DNA of 12,742 bases from DATKMG01 sp041476565. Its GTDB lineage: Bacteria > Acidobacteriota > Terriglobia > Versatilivoradales > Versatilivoraceae. A model generated the notes under the pieces. The model worked only from the letters and a program-made list of their open reading frames with translations, did no database searches and had not been told where the DNA came from. The translations under genes and the position numbers were made by a program. This document shows, in pieces, positions 1-6,758 of this stretch (position 1 is the first letter of the stretch; every line of letters begins with the position of its first letter). The DNA lies in contig JBGOTQ010000214.1 of NCBI GenBank assembly GCA_041476565.1, positions 1 through 12,742 on the forward strand. Direction: 5' to 3'.

Positions 1-95
1 AATCCAGCCACACCCACAAAGAACCAGAACAGTCTGCGGCCGAGCAGTAGGAGCACGATGCCCAGCAGGAGGTGTACGATTGCCGTTTGGTTCAT
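1..95 (-). CDS. Small membrane protein, N-terminal part (runs off left edge)
   Basis: The first 31 codons of a minus-strand gene are visible; the 3' end lies outside the window. The start ATG at 95-93 is preceded by a perfect GGAGG (108-104) at 8 bases, which fixes the start. The peptide begins MNQTAIVHLLLGIVLLLLGR and continues RLFWFFVGVAGF, i.e. a hydrophobic helix, a GRR turn, then a second hydrophobic stretch. This pattern (leucine-rich helix, 'GRRLFW', 'FVGVAGF') is typical of small integral membrane proteins of unknown function; I do not recognise a named family. A 36-codon ORF ends one base upstream (TAA-T-ATG), so the two may be translationally coupled. Confidence 0.7.
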   Translation of the reverse strand, partial: MNQTAIVHLLLGIVLLLLGRRLFWFFVGVAG

Positions 96-96
96 A

Positions 97-207
97 TTAT
101 TTTCCTCCGAGTTTCTGAAGCCGCGCATCCTGTTGCAGATATCCGAATCTCCAGCGGATAGTCGGAACAAGGGCGGTTTTGTGATCGATGCCCGGCTGTT
201 GGGCCAT
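97..207 (-). CDS. Possible 36-aa small protein coupled to the membrane gene
   Basis: An ATG at 207 opens a 36-codon frame reading MAQQPGIDHKTALVPTIRWR then FGYLQQDARLQKLGGK, ending in TAA one base before the start of the membrane-protein gene. Its last codons (GGA GGA AAA) contain the ribosome binding site of that next gene, the usual layout of coupled genes. A weak purine stretch (GGAAGTTGGG) precedes the ATG. The composition (mixed charged, aromatic and small residues) looks protein-like but no family is recognised. It could also be the C-terminal end of a larger broken gene. Confidence 0.4.
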   Translation of the reverse strand: MAQQPGIDHKTALVPTIRWRFGYLQQDARLQKLGGK

Positions 208-316
208 CCCAACTTCCGGGTTGCAGGCACTATGTCAACTTCTTGGGCTGCTCCTGAGTTGCCAGGGGGTTCACGACTGCAGATTATACACCCAATGATT
301 CTGCTGGCGCGGAATT

Positions 317-348
317 TGCGCATAATGCCGAGCTCGGCTTTATGCGCA
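317..348. repeat. 32-bp near-perfect palindrome
   Basis: Arms TGCGCATAA and TTATGCGCA flank a perfect 12-base core GCCGAGCTCGGC; only one symmetric base pair (positions 326 and 339, both T) breaks the symmetry. The right arm also sits inside a second, 10-base palindrome TATGCGCATA (341-350). Such a structure could be a recombinase or transposase end, an operator or a cruciform. It lies in non-coding DNA and no T-run follows on either strand, so a simple terminator is unlikely. Confidence 0.7.
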
Positions 349-618
349 TACCTTTTACGCCCGGCATGCTTGGATGCTGCCACCAGCTCAGAAAAATTCC
401 TGCTCGTCTGTGTCTTCTGGCACCGAAGGGCGATCGACGGAACTCTCGAAGGGAGGCCGGCCAACCACGCGAGCGACTCGTGCGGGACCTTGTGACTTTA
501 CTCCCGCCACTTATCGCATTGGGAGGCTCCGGTGCCGATCTCGCTTACGAAATTCGAGAGGCCCAGCGGCGCTGGCCGTGAGATGGAACCGGAGTTCGAA
601 GGGAAGCCACCGCCCTCA

Positions 619-636
619 GACAACGCCGGCGTTGTC
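619..636. repeat. 18-bp perfect palindrome
   Basis: GACAACGCCGGCGTTGTC is a perfect inverted repeat centred on GCCGGC. It lies nine bases beyond a further inverted repeat (645-681), just downstream of the 38-codon minus-strand fragment. It may be a protein binding site or part of a 3' structure. Confidence 0.6.
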
Positions 637-644
637 CACAAGGT

Positions 645-681
645 AGGCGAAGTGGAGACAATTGGGCCTCACACTTCGCCT
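645..681 (-). other. Stem-loop at the 3' end of a minus-strand fragment
   Basis: AGGCGAAGTG (645-654) and CACTTCGCCT (672-681) form a perfect 10-base stem with a 17-base loop. The stop codon of the minus-strand fragment (669-671) falls within the loop edge. On the minus strand the stem is followed by ACCTTGTGG, not a T-run, so it is not a typical Rho-independent terminator; an mRNA 3' stabilising hairpin is possible. Confidence 0.45.
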
Positions 682-785
682 TTGGCGATTTGGATAATTT
701 CGTACTCGCCTTCCACTATCTTCACCAGAAGACCAATCGCTTCTACGGACATCTCTAGTGCCGGAATCGGGTGACCAAGGCCGCA
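669..785 (-). pseudogene. 38-codon coding-like fragment, possible gene tail next to the IS6 element
   Basis: The minus frame from just after a TAA at 786-788 to a TGA at 669-671 reads CGLGHPIPALEMSVEAIG then LLVKIVEGEYEIIQIAKGEV. The sequence is strikingly protein-like, and it begins only about a dozen bases from the left end of the IS6 element. It could be the C-terminal tail of a gene once downstream of the hyf operon and cut by the insertion, or a tiny gene starting at the internal ATG (752). I do not recognise a family. Confidence 0.3.
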
Positions 786-799
786 TTAGTTGTTTAAAC

Positions 800-1385
800 G
801 GTACTGTCAACTTGGCGTCGTTGGAGTGATGTCGGGACGGTTTGTGGCTGACCTCCGGACTCATCAGGCACACGTGACCTCTTGCCAAACAAGAAAGGAG
901 CGAGATCGTAAGAGGCGATGGTTGACTGACCGCAGCAGGTGGCGTCCGATTCGGAAGAGATTCTGAATGACTCCGTGCACAGACCAGAATCGTTGGGCTG
1001 CACGCTGATCACGACGGGGTTGGACGAGAATATCAATCACTTGCCCGTCCTGGTCGACAGCCCGCCACAGATACCGTCGCTGACCCTGTATAATCACGAA
1101 AAGTTCATCCAGGTGCCAGGTGTCACCCAAGCGACCCTGTCGTCGCCTGAGTTTCCGAGCGTATTCAATACCAAACTTCCGACACCACTGTCGGATCGTC
1201 TCGTAGGATACGGTAATCCCATGCTCTGCCAGGAGGTCTTCCACATCTCGGAAGCTCAGGCAGAAGCGGTAGTAGAGCCAGACAGCATGGCTGATGAAAT
1301 CAAGCGGAAATTGGTATCCGCGATAGTTGGGCGCGTTGATTTTCATTCACCCAGTTTGCTCGGATCTTCTCAACTTGACAATACC
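800..1385 (-). mobile_element. IS6-family insertion sequence, internally deleted
   Basis: The element is bounded by related terminal inverted repeats: GGTACTGTCAACTTG at 800-814 and, read inward from the right, GGTATTGTCAAGTTG at 1385-1371 (13 of 15 identical, starting GG as in IS6-family ends). It contains one IS6-type transposase gene on the minus strand. At 586 bp it is shorter than the roughly 800-bp family norm, matching the deletion inside the transposase. The flanking 8-mers (792-799 and 1386-1393) do not match, so no target duplication survives; this suggests later rearrangement, for example recombination between IS copies. Its right end is 39 bases from the end of the last hyf gene. 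Confidence 0.8.
864..1346 (-). pseudogene. IS6-family transposase with in-frame internal deletion
   Basis: The N-terminal part matches IS6/IS26-type transposases: residues 10-60 contain YRGYQFP, HAVWLYYRF and SFRDVEDLLAEHGITVSYET (the helix-turn-helix region), and WHLDEL at 77-82 carries the first catalytic aspartate (D80), followed by LWRAVDQDG. After the RRDQRAA motif (111-117) the protein jumps directly to the family's C-terminal end (QRFWSVHGVIQNLFR, RHLL, and WQEVT near residue 154-158). About 70 residues are missing, including the second aspartate (normally in a TDK motif) and the catalytic glutamate. The frame is kept, giving 160 instead of about 230 residues. It should be catalytically dead. 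The start ATG is 26 bases inside the right inverted repeat, as is usual for the family. Confidence 0.85.
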
Positions 1386-1424
1386 GCCGTGTCAGTTGTT
1401 TCGAGTTTTTGGACCCTACCGAGG

Positions 1425-2174
1425 TCATTTCAGCCGATTCAAGAGCCGCAGTATGCCATCCAGGATGGTAAGCGGATGGGGAGGACAACCAGGAATGTAA
1501 AGATCGACTGGGATCACCGGAGCGACCCCGCCGCACACAGTCGGGCTGCCGGCAAAAACGCCACCACTTAAAGCGCAGGCGCCCACGGCAATGACCAGGC
1601 GAGGATCGGGGACAGCTTCGTAAGTCTTTCGTAGCGCCAGTTCCATATTGCGGCTTACCGGACCCGTCACGATCAACCCATCGGCATGCCGCGGAGAGGC
1701 CACAATTTGGATGCCGAACCGGGACCAGTCAAAAACGATATTCCCCAAGGCCTGAATTTCCAGATCGCAACCATTACAGCTCCCGGCGCTGACTTCCCGC
1801 AATTTAAGCGACCGGCCAAAAAGCCGCAGCAGCTCTTTTCTTAAAGCATCAACCCGGTGCGGCGTGTCATCGATCACCCGCAAATCCTCAATCCGACGGG
1901 CGGCCATGGAATAATCGGAAGTGAATTCTATAGCGTGCTGCGGGCAAGCTTCTTCGCAGGCTCCACAGAACACACATTTGGCCAAGTCGAGCTCGAGAGG
2001 AGCTGTCTTCAAGGCCTCCGTGGGACACTTGGAAATGCATTGATCACAGCTGGGGAGACAACGCCCAGGATAAAGTTTCGGGCGGCCTCGATACTCCTTG
2101 GGCAAGGGCTGGACGGGAGGAAAATCCTGAGTGCGGTAGCCTTGTTCTATCCGGTTTTTCAATAATTTCCACAT
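1425..2174 (-). CDS. hyfI: Fused ferredoxin (HyfH-like) and small subunit (HyfI/NuoB-like) of an Ehr/hydrogenase-4-type complex
   Basis: This 249-aa protein joins two electron-transfer modules usually encoded by two genes. Residues about 35-85 are a 2[4Fe-4S] ferredoxin domain: cysteines 39, 43, 46, 50 (spacing 3-2-3, the first gap one residue longer than usual) and 67, 70, 73, 77 (CVFCGACEEACP). Residues about 120-249 are the NuoB/HycG-type small subunit, with SCNGCD (C133, C136), GACALSGG (C200) and PGCPP (C230), the four ligands of the proximal/N2-type cluster; C214 is extra. The domain order suggests electrons enter through the ferredoxin part and pass to the N2-like cluster beside the large subunit on the cytoplasmic face. 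It follows hyfG by 17 bases and is the last gene of the operon. Its C-terminus (LDGILRLLNRLK) looks complete, so the nearby IS6 copy did not truncate it. The ribosome binding site is weak. Confidence 0.88.
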   Translation of the reverse strand: MWKLLKNRIEQGYRTQDFPPVQPLPKEYRGRPKLYPGRCLPSCDQCISKCPTEALKTAPLELDLAKCVFCGACEEACPQHAIEFTSDYSMAARRIEDLRVIDDTPHRVDALRKELLRLFGRSLKLREVSAGSCNGCDLEIQALGNIVFDWSRFGIQIVASPRHADGLIVTGPVSRNMELALRKTYEAVPDPRLVIAVGACALSGGVFAGSPTVCGGVAPVIPVDLYIPGCPPHPLTILDGILRLLNRLK

Positions 2175-2191
2175 ATCGATAGCGATCCTGC

Positions 2192-3763
2192 CTATAGGTC
2201 ATGTCCCGCATAGGAGAGGTTGAAGCTCTTGTTGTTGAGCGGGAAATCCGAAATCTGGCAGCCTCGTAATGCCATGGTCAGGCCCATCCAGTTGTGAAAG
2301 GATGGGTCGACGATTTTGAAATGGCGCAGATTGGCCTGCTCGTCAGTGGCCGCAATGTGAATAGTCTCTCCCCGCCAGCTTTCGACCATACTGACGCAGA
2401 AAGCCGAAGGCTGAAGCCATTTCAGGGGGTCCGTTCGGACCGCCGCCAGTTCTGGAGATTCCAGCAGTTGGGCAACCAGGTTGAACGATTGTTGGATCTC
2501 CAGCCAGCGGACCTGGGCGCGGGCCAGCACATCGCCTCCTCTTGAAATCTGGGGAGTGAATGGCAGAGCCCTGTAAATCCCCCAGGGATGATGGGCTCGG
2601 ACATCGCGAGCCAGGTGACAAGCCCGGGCGGCAGGGCCCACCAAACCCAAAGCCCGGGCGGCTTCGGAGCTGACAGGCCCACAATATTCAAAACGCGTCA
2701 TGACCGAAGAGCTGGAGAAGAGTAAATCAGCCGTGGATTCCACTTGCCGATGGATGACTGCCAGCCTGTTCTGCCAGGATTCGAATGGGGCCATGCCGAA
2801 GGGGCGATTGAGACCGCCAGGAACTAACAATCCCCGCCCGTAGCGATTCCCGCTTAATTCCAGCAGGAGGTTAAGGAACTCTCCGCGCAAGCGACCGAAA
2901 TAGGCCGAGGCCGGCAAGTACCCCACGTCGGTGGCCAAGGCCCCTAAATCGCCCACATGATTGGCGAGCCTTTCTAGTTCCAACGCCAGCGCACGCACCC
3001 GTTCGGATTGAGGCGAGACGTCCCGTCCGGCCAATCCCTCCAAAACCCGCGAGTAGGCCCACCCATGACCAATGACGGTATCCCCGGCAATGGATTCAGC
3101 CAATATCATCTGCCGCCCGGGAGAAGCAGCTACTATTTGGCTCTCGACGCCCCGGTGCTGATAGCCCAATTGAATTTCCAGGTGGTGGACTCGTTCACCG
3201 TGGCATTGAAAACGAAAATGTCCCGGCTCGATGACTCCGGCATGAACCGGCCCCACCGCCACCTCGTGGATGGATTCCCCTTCAATTTGAAAAAAGGGAA
3301 TTCCTTCGATTTGGCGAAGCGGTTTGAGCCAGGGATGCCCCTCAGGACGGATGCCATGGAGTTCATGGAGTTCCCTTTCGAAATAGTGGGCTTCAGGCAA
3401 CTGCGGCGTCAATGACGGATAAGCCCGGGGCTGGGAAGGCAGTCGCGCACAGGCTATTTGCAGCGTTTGTCGGGAGTCAATAGCCAGCAGGGCATACATC
3501 CGAAATCCTTCCGAATCGGGCCATGCCCAAAGCGCCACCATTCTCCCGCCGCGGCCCAATGAGGGAGCGCCGCGGCGGTTCGGGGGAAGAGTATCCGGCG
3601 CGGCAGTCCGCTTGACAGGTGCAGCGTCAGGTGCGATGTCCGAGGAAGCCGGTGGAGCGCAAGTCTCCAGTATCCAGGTCCGCCAGCGGTCCAACTCGAG
3701 GCACGGCAAACTGTCCCACGAGACGGCTGCGCCATTCTGGAGTGTTAGAGGAGAGGCACTCAC
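2192..3763 (-). CDS. hyfG: Large subunit (HyfG/NuoCD-like) lacking all Ni-Fe cysteine ligands
   Basis: GTG at 3763 is preferred as the start: it overlaps the hyfF stop in GTGA and follows GGGAGG at a good distance. A longer frame from 3871 would run 112 bases into hyfF. The 523-aa product has an N-terminal NuoC-like domain (about 75-165, with YPSLTP and HYFERELHELHG), reached through a Pro/Ala-rich linker, and a NuoD/HycE-like domain (about 170-523; GPVH at 171, EPGHFR at 179, YQHRGVE at about 211). In true group 4 hydrogenases the segments RVCGICG and DPCYSC bind Ni-Fe. Here they read SIAGDTV (A226, T229) and NLSYAG (S517, G520), so all four cysteines are gone. By family knowledge this marks an energy-converting hydrogenase-related (Ehr) complex that cannot hold a Ni-Fe site. 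The substrate is unknown; a quinone or another carrier is possible. No C-terminal processing extension follows the degenerate motif. Confidence 0.88.
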   Translation of the reverse strand: MSASPLTLQNGAAVSWDSLPCLELDRWRTWILETCAPPASSDIAPDAAPVKRTAAPDTLPPNRRGAPSLGRGGRMVALWAWPDSEGFRMYALLAIDSRQTLQIACARLPSQPRAYPSLTPQLPEAHYFERELHELHGIRPEGHPWLKPLRQIEGIPFFQIEGESIHEVAVGPVHAGVIEPGHFRFQCHGERVHHLEIQLGYQHRGVESQIVAASPGRQMILAESIAGDTVIGHGWAYSRVLEGLAGRDVSPQSERVRALALELERLANHVGDLGALATDVGYLPASAYFGRLRGEFLNLLLELSGNRYGRGLLVPGGLNRPFGMAPFESWQNRLAVIHRQVESTADLLFSSSSVMTRFEYCGPVSSEAARALGLVGPAARACHLARDVRAHHPWGIYRALPFTPQISRGGDVLARAQVRWLEIQQSFNLVAQLLESPELAAVRTDPLKWLQPSAFCVSMVESWRGETIHIAATDEQANLRHFKIVDPSFHNWMGLTMALRGCQISDFPLNNKSFNLSYAGHDL

Positions 3764-5202
3764 ACCTTGCCTCCCAGAATCATAAAGGCCGATTTCAAGT
3801 AGTGAACCAGTTCTGACGGCAAGTAGATTCCCAAAACCAATACGCCGGCGGCCAGGCAGTAGCAAGGCCAAAGCATAGTAGGCCGCAATGGTTTCGACTG
3901 GCCAGGCAAGGGGCGTTTTTCACCTTGCGCCATGCGCAGGATGATGCGAGACATCGAGACAAAAATCACTCCAAGAAAAATCAGGTAGAAACACATAGCT
4001 GCAATGTGTCCCTCGGCCCAGCCGGCCCGCAGGATGAGAAATTCACTGAGAAAAAGAGAAAAAGGAGGCGATCCCAAGAGGGCGAGGCCTCCGATCAACA
4101 TCAAGAAACCCGCGGGGGGAAGGGTCCTCAATAGCCCCCGCACCTCAGAAATATGTTTGGTGCGATAGGTGAGCAGAATCTGGCCGCTGACGAGAAAGAG
4201 CATTGTCTTGGCCAGGGAGTGATTCAAGGTATGAAGCAGCGTCACCCAGCCCGCTCCGCATCCGACGGAAAGGGACAGAATTCCCATATGTTCAATGCTG
4301 GAATAGGCGAGCAGCCGTTTGTACTCCTTTTGGCCCGTGATAAAGATGGCCGCAACCGCAAGGGAAGCGATTCCCATAATGACGAGAAGCTTTCCCGCAA
4401 AGGCAGCCAATCCCGCCGCCACGCATATCTGATACACTCGCAGAATTCCCAGAAAGGCGCAATTGAGTAAGGCGCCTGAGAGCAACGCCGAGACAGGTGA
4501 AGGAGCTTCGCTGTGAGCGTCGGGCAGCCAGTTATGCAAGGGGGCTAATCCCATCTTCGTTCCAAAGCCGACCAAAATGAGGATAAATCCGATGCGCAGC
4601 CATCTGGGGTCAAGAAGACGGGCCCGGGCAGCCAAGGCGGGCACCGAAAGATCGTCACTCACCCCCCGGGCGGCCGCCGCCAAAACGAATAATCCCAACA
4701 ATGCCAGGGCAATTCCAACGGAGCAAATGAGCAGATATTTCCAGGCGGCCTCCAGTGCCGTCCGCTGATGATGATAGTAAATCAAAGGAGCGGTGGCCAG
4801 GGTGGTGCCTTCAATTCCCACCCAAAGCAAAGCCAGGTGGGTGGTCACCATGGTCAGCGACATGGCCCCAAGAAAGAAAAGCATGCAGGGGACAAACAAA
4901 TGACTGACCGGATCGCGCGCCAGTCCCCGCTCATGCTCGAAATAACCTCGGGAATAAACAGCCACCAGCAAAAAAAGCAAGCTGGTCAGACCCAGAAAGA
5001 AAAGGCCGAGGGGATCCACAGCGACCTGGAAATTCACGTTACCGGACTTCTGAGACACCGCCAGAGCTGCCACTCCTGCCAAATGCAGCAATGCACCCGA
5101 GAGCAAAATCGCTCGCCGGACGGGGCGTTGCCCTTCCTTCCGGAAAAAAAGGGCCAGGAGGCCAAGCAATAGGGGAGTGATAACCAGTGCCAGCGCGATC
5201 AT
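3760..5202 (-). CDS. hyfF: Antiporter-like membrane subunit HyfF (NuoN/MrpD family)
   Basis: A 480-aa, strongly hydrophobic protein with many transmembrane segments, of the proton-conducting NuoL/M/N - MrpA/D family. Visible hallmarks are E131 in LLWVGIEGTT, K216 in FGTKMGLAPLHNWLPDAH, K295 in EYKRLLAYSSIEHMGI, and K332 in NHSLAKTMLF, i.e. the charged residues that form the half-channels of ion translocation. LALLGSPPFSLFLSEF near residue 375 is the usual discontinuous-helix signature. It starts with ATG inside the hyfE stop (ATGA overlap) and ends in GTGA overlapping hyfG, so it is translationally coupled on both sides. Length and motifs agree with HyfF rather than with the longer HyfB. It is probably one of the two ion pumps of the complex. 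Confidence 0.9.
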   Translation of the reverse strand: MIALALVITPLLLGLLALFFRKEGQRPVRRAILLSGALLHLAGVAALAVSQKSGNVNFQVAVDPLGLFFLGLTSLLFLLVAVYSRGYFEHERGLARDPVSHLFVPCMLFFLGAMSLTMVTTHLALLWVGIEGTTLATAPLIYYHHQRTALEAAWKYLLICSVGIALALLGLFVLAAAARGVSDDLSVPALAARARLLDPRWLRIGFILILVGFGTKMGLAPLHNWLPDAHSEAPSPVSALLSGALLNCAFLGILRVYQICVAAGLAAFAGKLLVIMGIASLAVAAIFITGQKEYKRLLAYSSIEHMGILSLSVGCGAGWVTLLHTLNHSLAKTMLFLVSGQILLTYRTKHISEVRGLLRTLPPAGFLMLIGGLALLGSPPFSLFLSEFLILRAGWAEGHIAAMCFYLIFLGVIFVSMSRIILRMAQGEKRPLPGQSKPLRPTMLWPCYCLAAGVLVLGIYLPSELVHYLKSAFMILGGKV

Positions 5203-5831
5203 TCCGAATCTCCCAGCTGCGACATGACTCTTGTGTCAATGTGATCGAAAGTCTGGTGAATGTGGTGAACCATAATTCCCATGACTAGAATGCCGGCCAG
5301 CAGGTCGAGTAAGACCCCCAATTCGACGATCAGCGGAAAATGTGCGGCCAAGGTGACCCCAAACAAGAAGATGCCATTTTCCATCACCAGGAAGCCAATC
5401 ACTTGCGAGATGGCCCGGCTACGAATGACGAGCAGGAAAAATCCCACCAGCAACATGGAAAGGGCGACCGCCCCGTCCAGATGTGAGGCCCCTGGCGATC
5501 CGGGTAGACTTGCCGAACCCGAAAAAGAAGCCACCACCAACAGGCCGCCGCCCAGCAGGGCCAAATGGGGACGGACAATAAATTCAGAATATCGAAGAAT
5601 GGTGATACGCCGCAACGAACGCAGAAGCAGCGCGGGAATGAGCAGGGCTTTGACCACCAGCGTGATTGAGAAGACCAGCAAGGCTATTCTCCAATGGGTC
5701 GAAGGGGTCAGGAAGGGGAGTGCGGCAATCATGGCTCCCTGCCAGGCCACTGCATAAATGCAGGCGGAAATCCGCTCGGTGCCGAGAATGATGAAGGTAG
5801 TAAGCAGAGCTCCTGTCAACAACCAATCCAT
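5199..5831 (-). CDS. hyfE: Membrane subunit HyfE (NuoK/MrpC-like)
   Basis: A 210-aa membrane protein. The C-terminal part carries NuoK-like features: VIGFLVMENGIFLFG (E151) and PLIVELGVLLDLLAG (E170), the paired membrane glutamates expected of this subunit, followed by a short cytoplasmic tail HHIHQTFDHIDT. The N-terminal half (residues 1-100) adds several further hydrophobic helices, as in HyfE, which is about twice the length of NuoK. The start ATG lies three bases after the hyfC stop, and the stop overlaps the hyfF start in ATGA. A purine-rich AGGAAAGG lies upstream inside hyfC. By homology it helps connect the quinone- or redox-site module to the antiporter subunits. Confidence 0.88.
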   Translation of the reverse strand: MDWLLTGALLTTFIILGTERISACIYAVAWQGAMIAALPFLTPSTHWRIALLVFSITLVVKALLIPALLLRSLRRITILRYSEFIVRPHLALLGGGLLVVASFSGSASLPGSPGASHLDGAVALSMLLVGFFLLVIRSRAISQVIGFLVMENGIFLFGVTLAAHFPLIVELGVLLDLLAGILVMGIMVHHIHQTFDHIDTRVMSQLGDSE

Positions 5832-5834
5832 GAC

Positions 5835-6758
5835 TTAGAAACCCTTTCCTATGAAGGCCACCAGGAAGACCACCACGGTAACGGCGAAATTGGCAATGAG
5901 GACCTGTGGGACCAGCATCAGTTTCAGACGAGCCAAGGCCGACTCGACACATCCGATGGCAATGACCATGCCAAGCACTTTGGCAGCCAGAGCTAGCAGC
6001 CCCCAGGCTCCCCAATTAATACCCGCCGGCCAGAGTAAGGAGGCTGCCACAATGCAATAAAGGAAGAGCTTGAGCGAGGCCCCATAAAAGACCAACGCCA
6101 GATCAGGGCCGCTGTAATCCAAGATCAAGACTTCGTGAATCATCGTCAATTCCAGATGGGTATTCGGGTCATCCACCGGGATGCGGGAATTCTCACTCAA
6201 GAGTAGAAAAAAGAAGGCCACGAAGAGGAAGTAAAGGCCCGGCTGCAACGGAGCTCGGACTCCCTCCAGTTGGAGCATTGCTCCCAGCGACAAGGTATGG
6301 CGAGCCACTGCCAGCACCGCAAACCCCATGAAGAAGGTCAATTCGGAAAACGCGCCGAAAGTGGCTTCCCGGCTGGCCCCCATCCCTTCAAAACTGGAAC
6401 CCGTATCCAGAGCCGCCAGAAGAGTGAAAAAACGCGCCAGGGCCAACAGGTAGGCGAAGAGGATCATGTCGCCGGCAAAGGCGATCGGCACGGGTCCCAA
6501 CACCGGCAAAAGCCAGCCGGCAGTAAACAAGGCACTTACGCTAATCAAGGGAGCCAGGCGAAAAATGGCAGAGGTGGTGCGGCTATAGACTGCCCCTTTG
6601 CGGAAGAGTTTGACCAAATCGAAGTAGAGCTGAAAACAGGATGGCCCTCTTCGTCCGACTGCCACGGCTTTAATTTTGGCGATCAATCCCGGGAGCAAAG
6701 GCGGCAACAGGATGAGGATGAGGCCGTGTAATATTATAAAGGGCCAATTAAAACCCAA
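5835..6758 (-). CDS. hyfC: Membrane anchor subunit HyfC (NuoH-like), TTG start
   Basis: A 307-aa protein of the HyfC/HycD/NuoH family, the membrane anchor that forms the interface with the soluble redox module. Signature stretches are GRRGPSCFQLYFDLVKLFRK (35-54) and NSRIPVDDPNTHLELTMIHE (190-209), the latter with the conserved acidic residues of the loop that corresponds to the acidic NuoH loop. The start codon is TTG at 6758-6756, supported by GGGAGG six bases upstream and by the family's usual N-terminus (hydrophobic helix beginning GFNWPFIILHG). It overlaps the end of hyfB by 11 bases, and its own stop lies three bases before hyfE. No later ATG would keep the first helix. Confidence 0.9.
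   Translation of the reverse strand: MGFNWPFIILHGLILILLPPLLPGLIAKIKAVAVGRRGPSCFQLYFDLVKLFRKGAVYSRTTSAIFRLAPLISVSALFTAGWLLPVLGPVPIAFAGDMILFAYLLALARFFTLLAALDTGSSFEGMGASREATFGAFSELTFFMGFAVLAVARHTLSLGAMLQLEGVRAPLQPGLYFLFVAFFFLLLSENSRIPVDDPNTHLELTMIHEVLILDYSGPDLALVFYGASLKLFLYCIVAASLLWPAGINWGAWGLLALAAKVLGMVIAIGCVESALARLKLMLVPQVLIANFAVTVVVFLVAFIGKGF

Larger units (their letters stand above)
208..668. other. Intergenic/remnant DNA without a convincing gene
   Basis: No frame here has a good start, ribosome binding site and recognisable product. A plus-strand frame ending at 581 gives a protein-like tail (LVRDLVTLLPPLIALGGSGA then DLAYEIREAQRRW) over about 40 codons, which may be the end of a decayed gene, perhaps a transposase or integrase, but I cannot assign it. 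The stretch also holds a long palindrome at 317-348, an 18-base palindrome at 619-636 and the left arm of a hairpin at 645-681, each listed separately. Confidence 0.5.

Noticed and set aside
58..495. 145-aa plus-strand reading frame
   Set aside because: No ribosome binding site, no protein-like pattern, and it covers the start of a better supported minus-strand gene.
939..1571. 210-aa plus-strand reading frame
   Set aside because: Antisense to the IS6 transposase and to the end of the small-subunit gene.
2192..3871. Longer 559-aa version of the large subunit
   Set aside because: It would overlap hyfF by 112 bases, and the added 36 residues show no family match. The GTG in the GTGA overlap has a good ribosome binding site.
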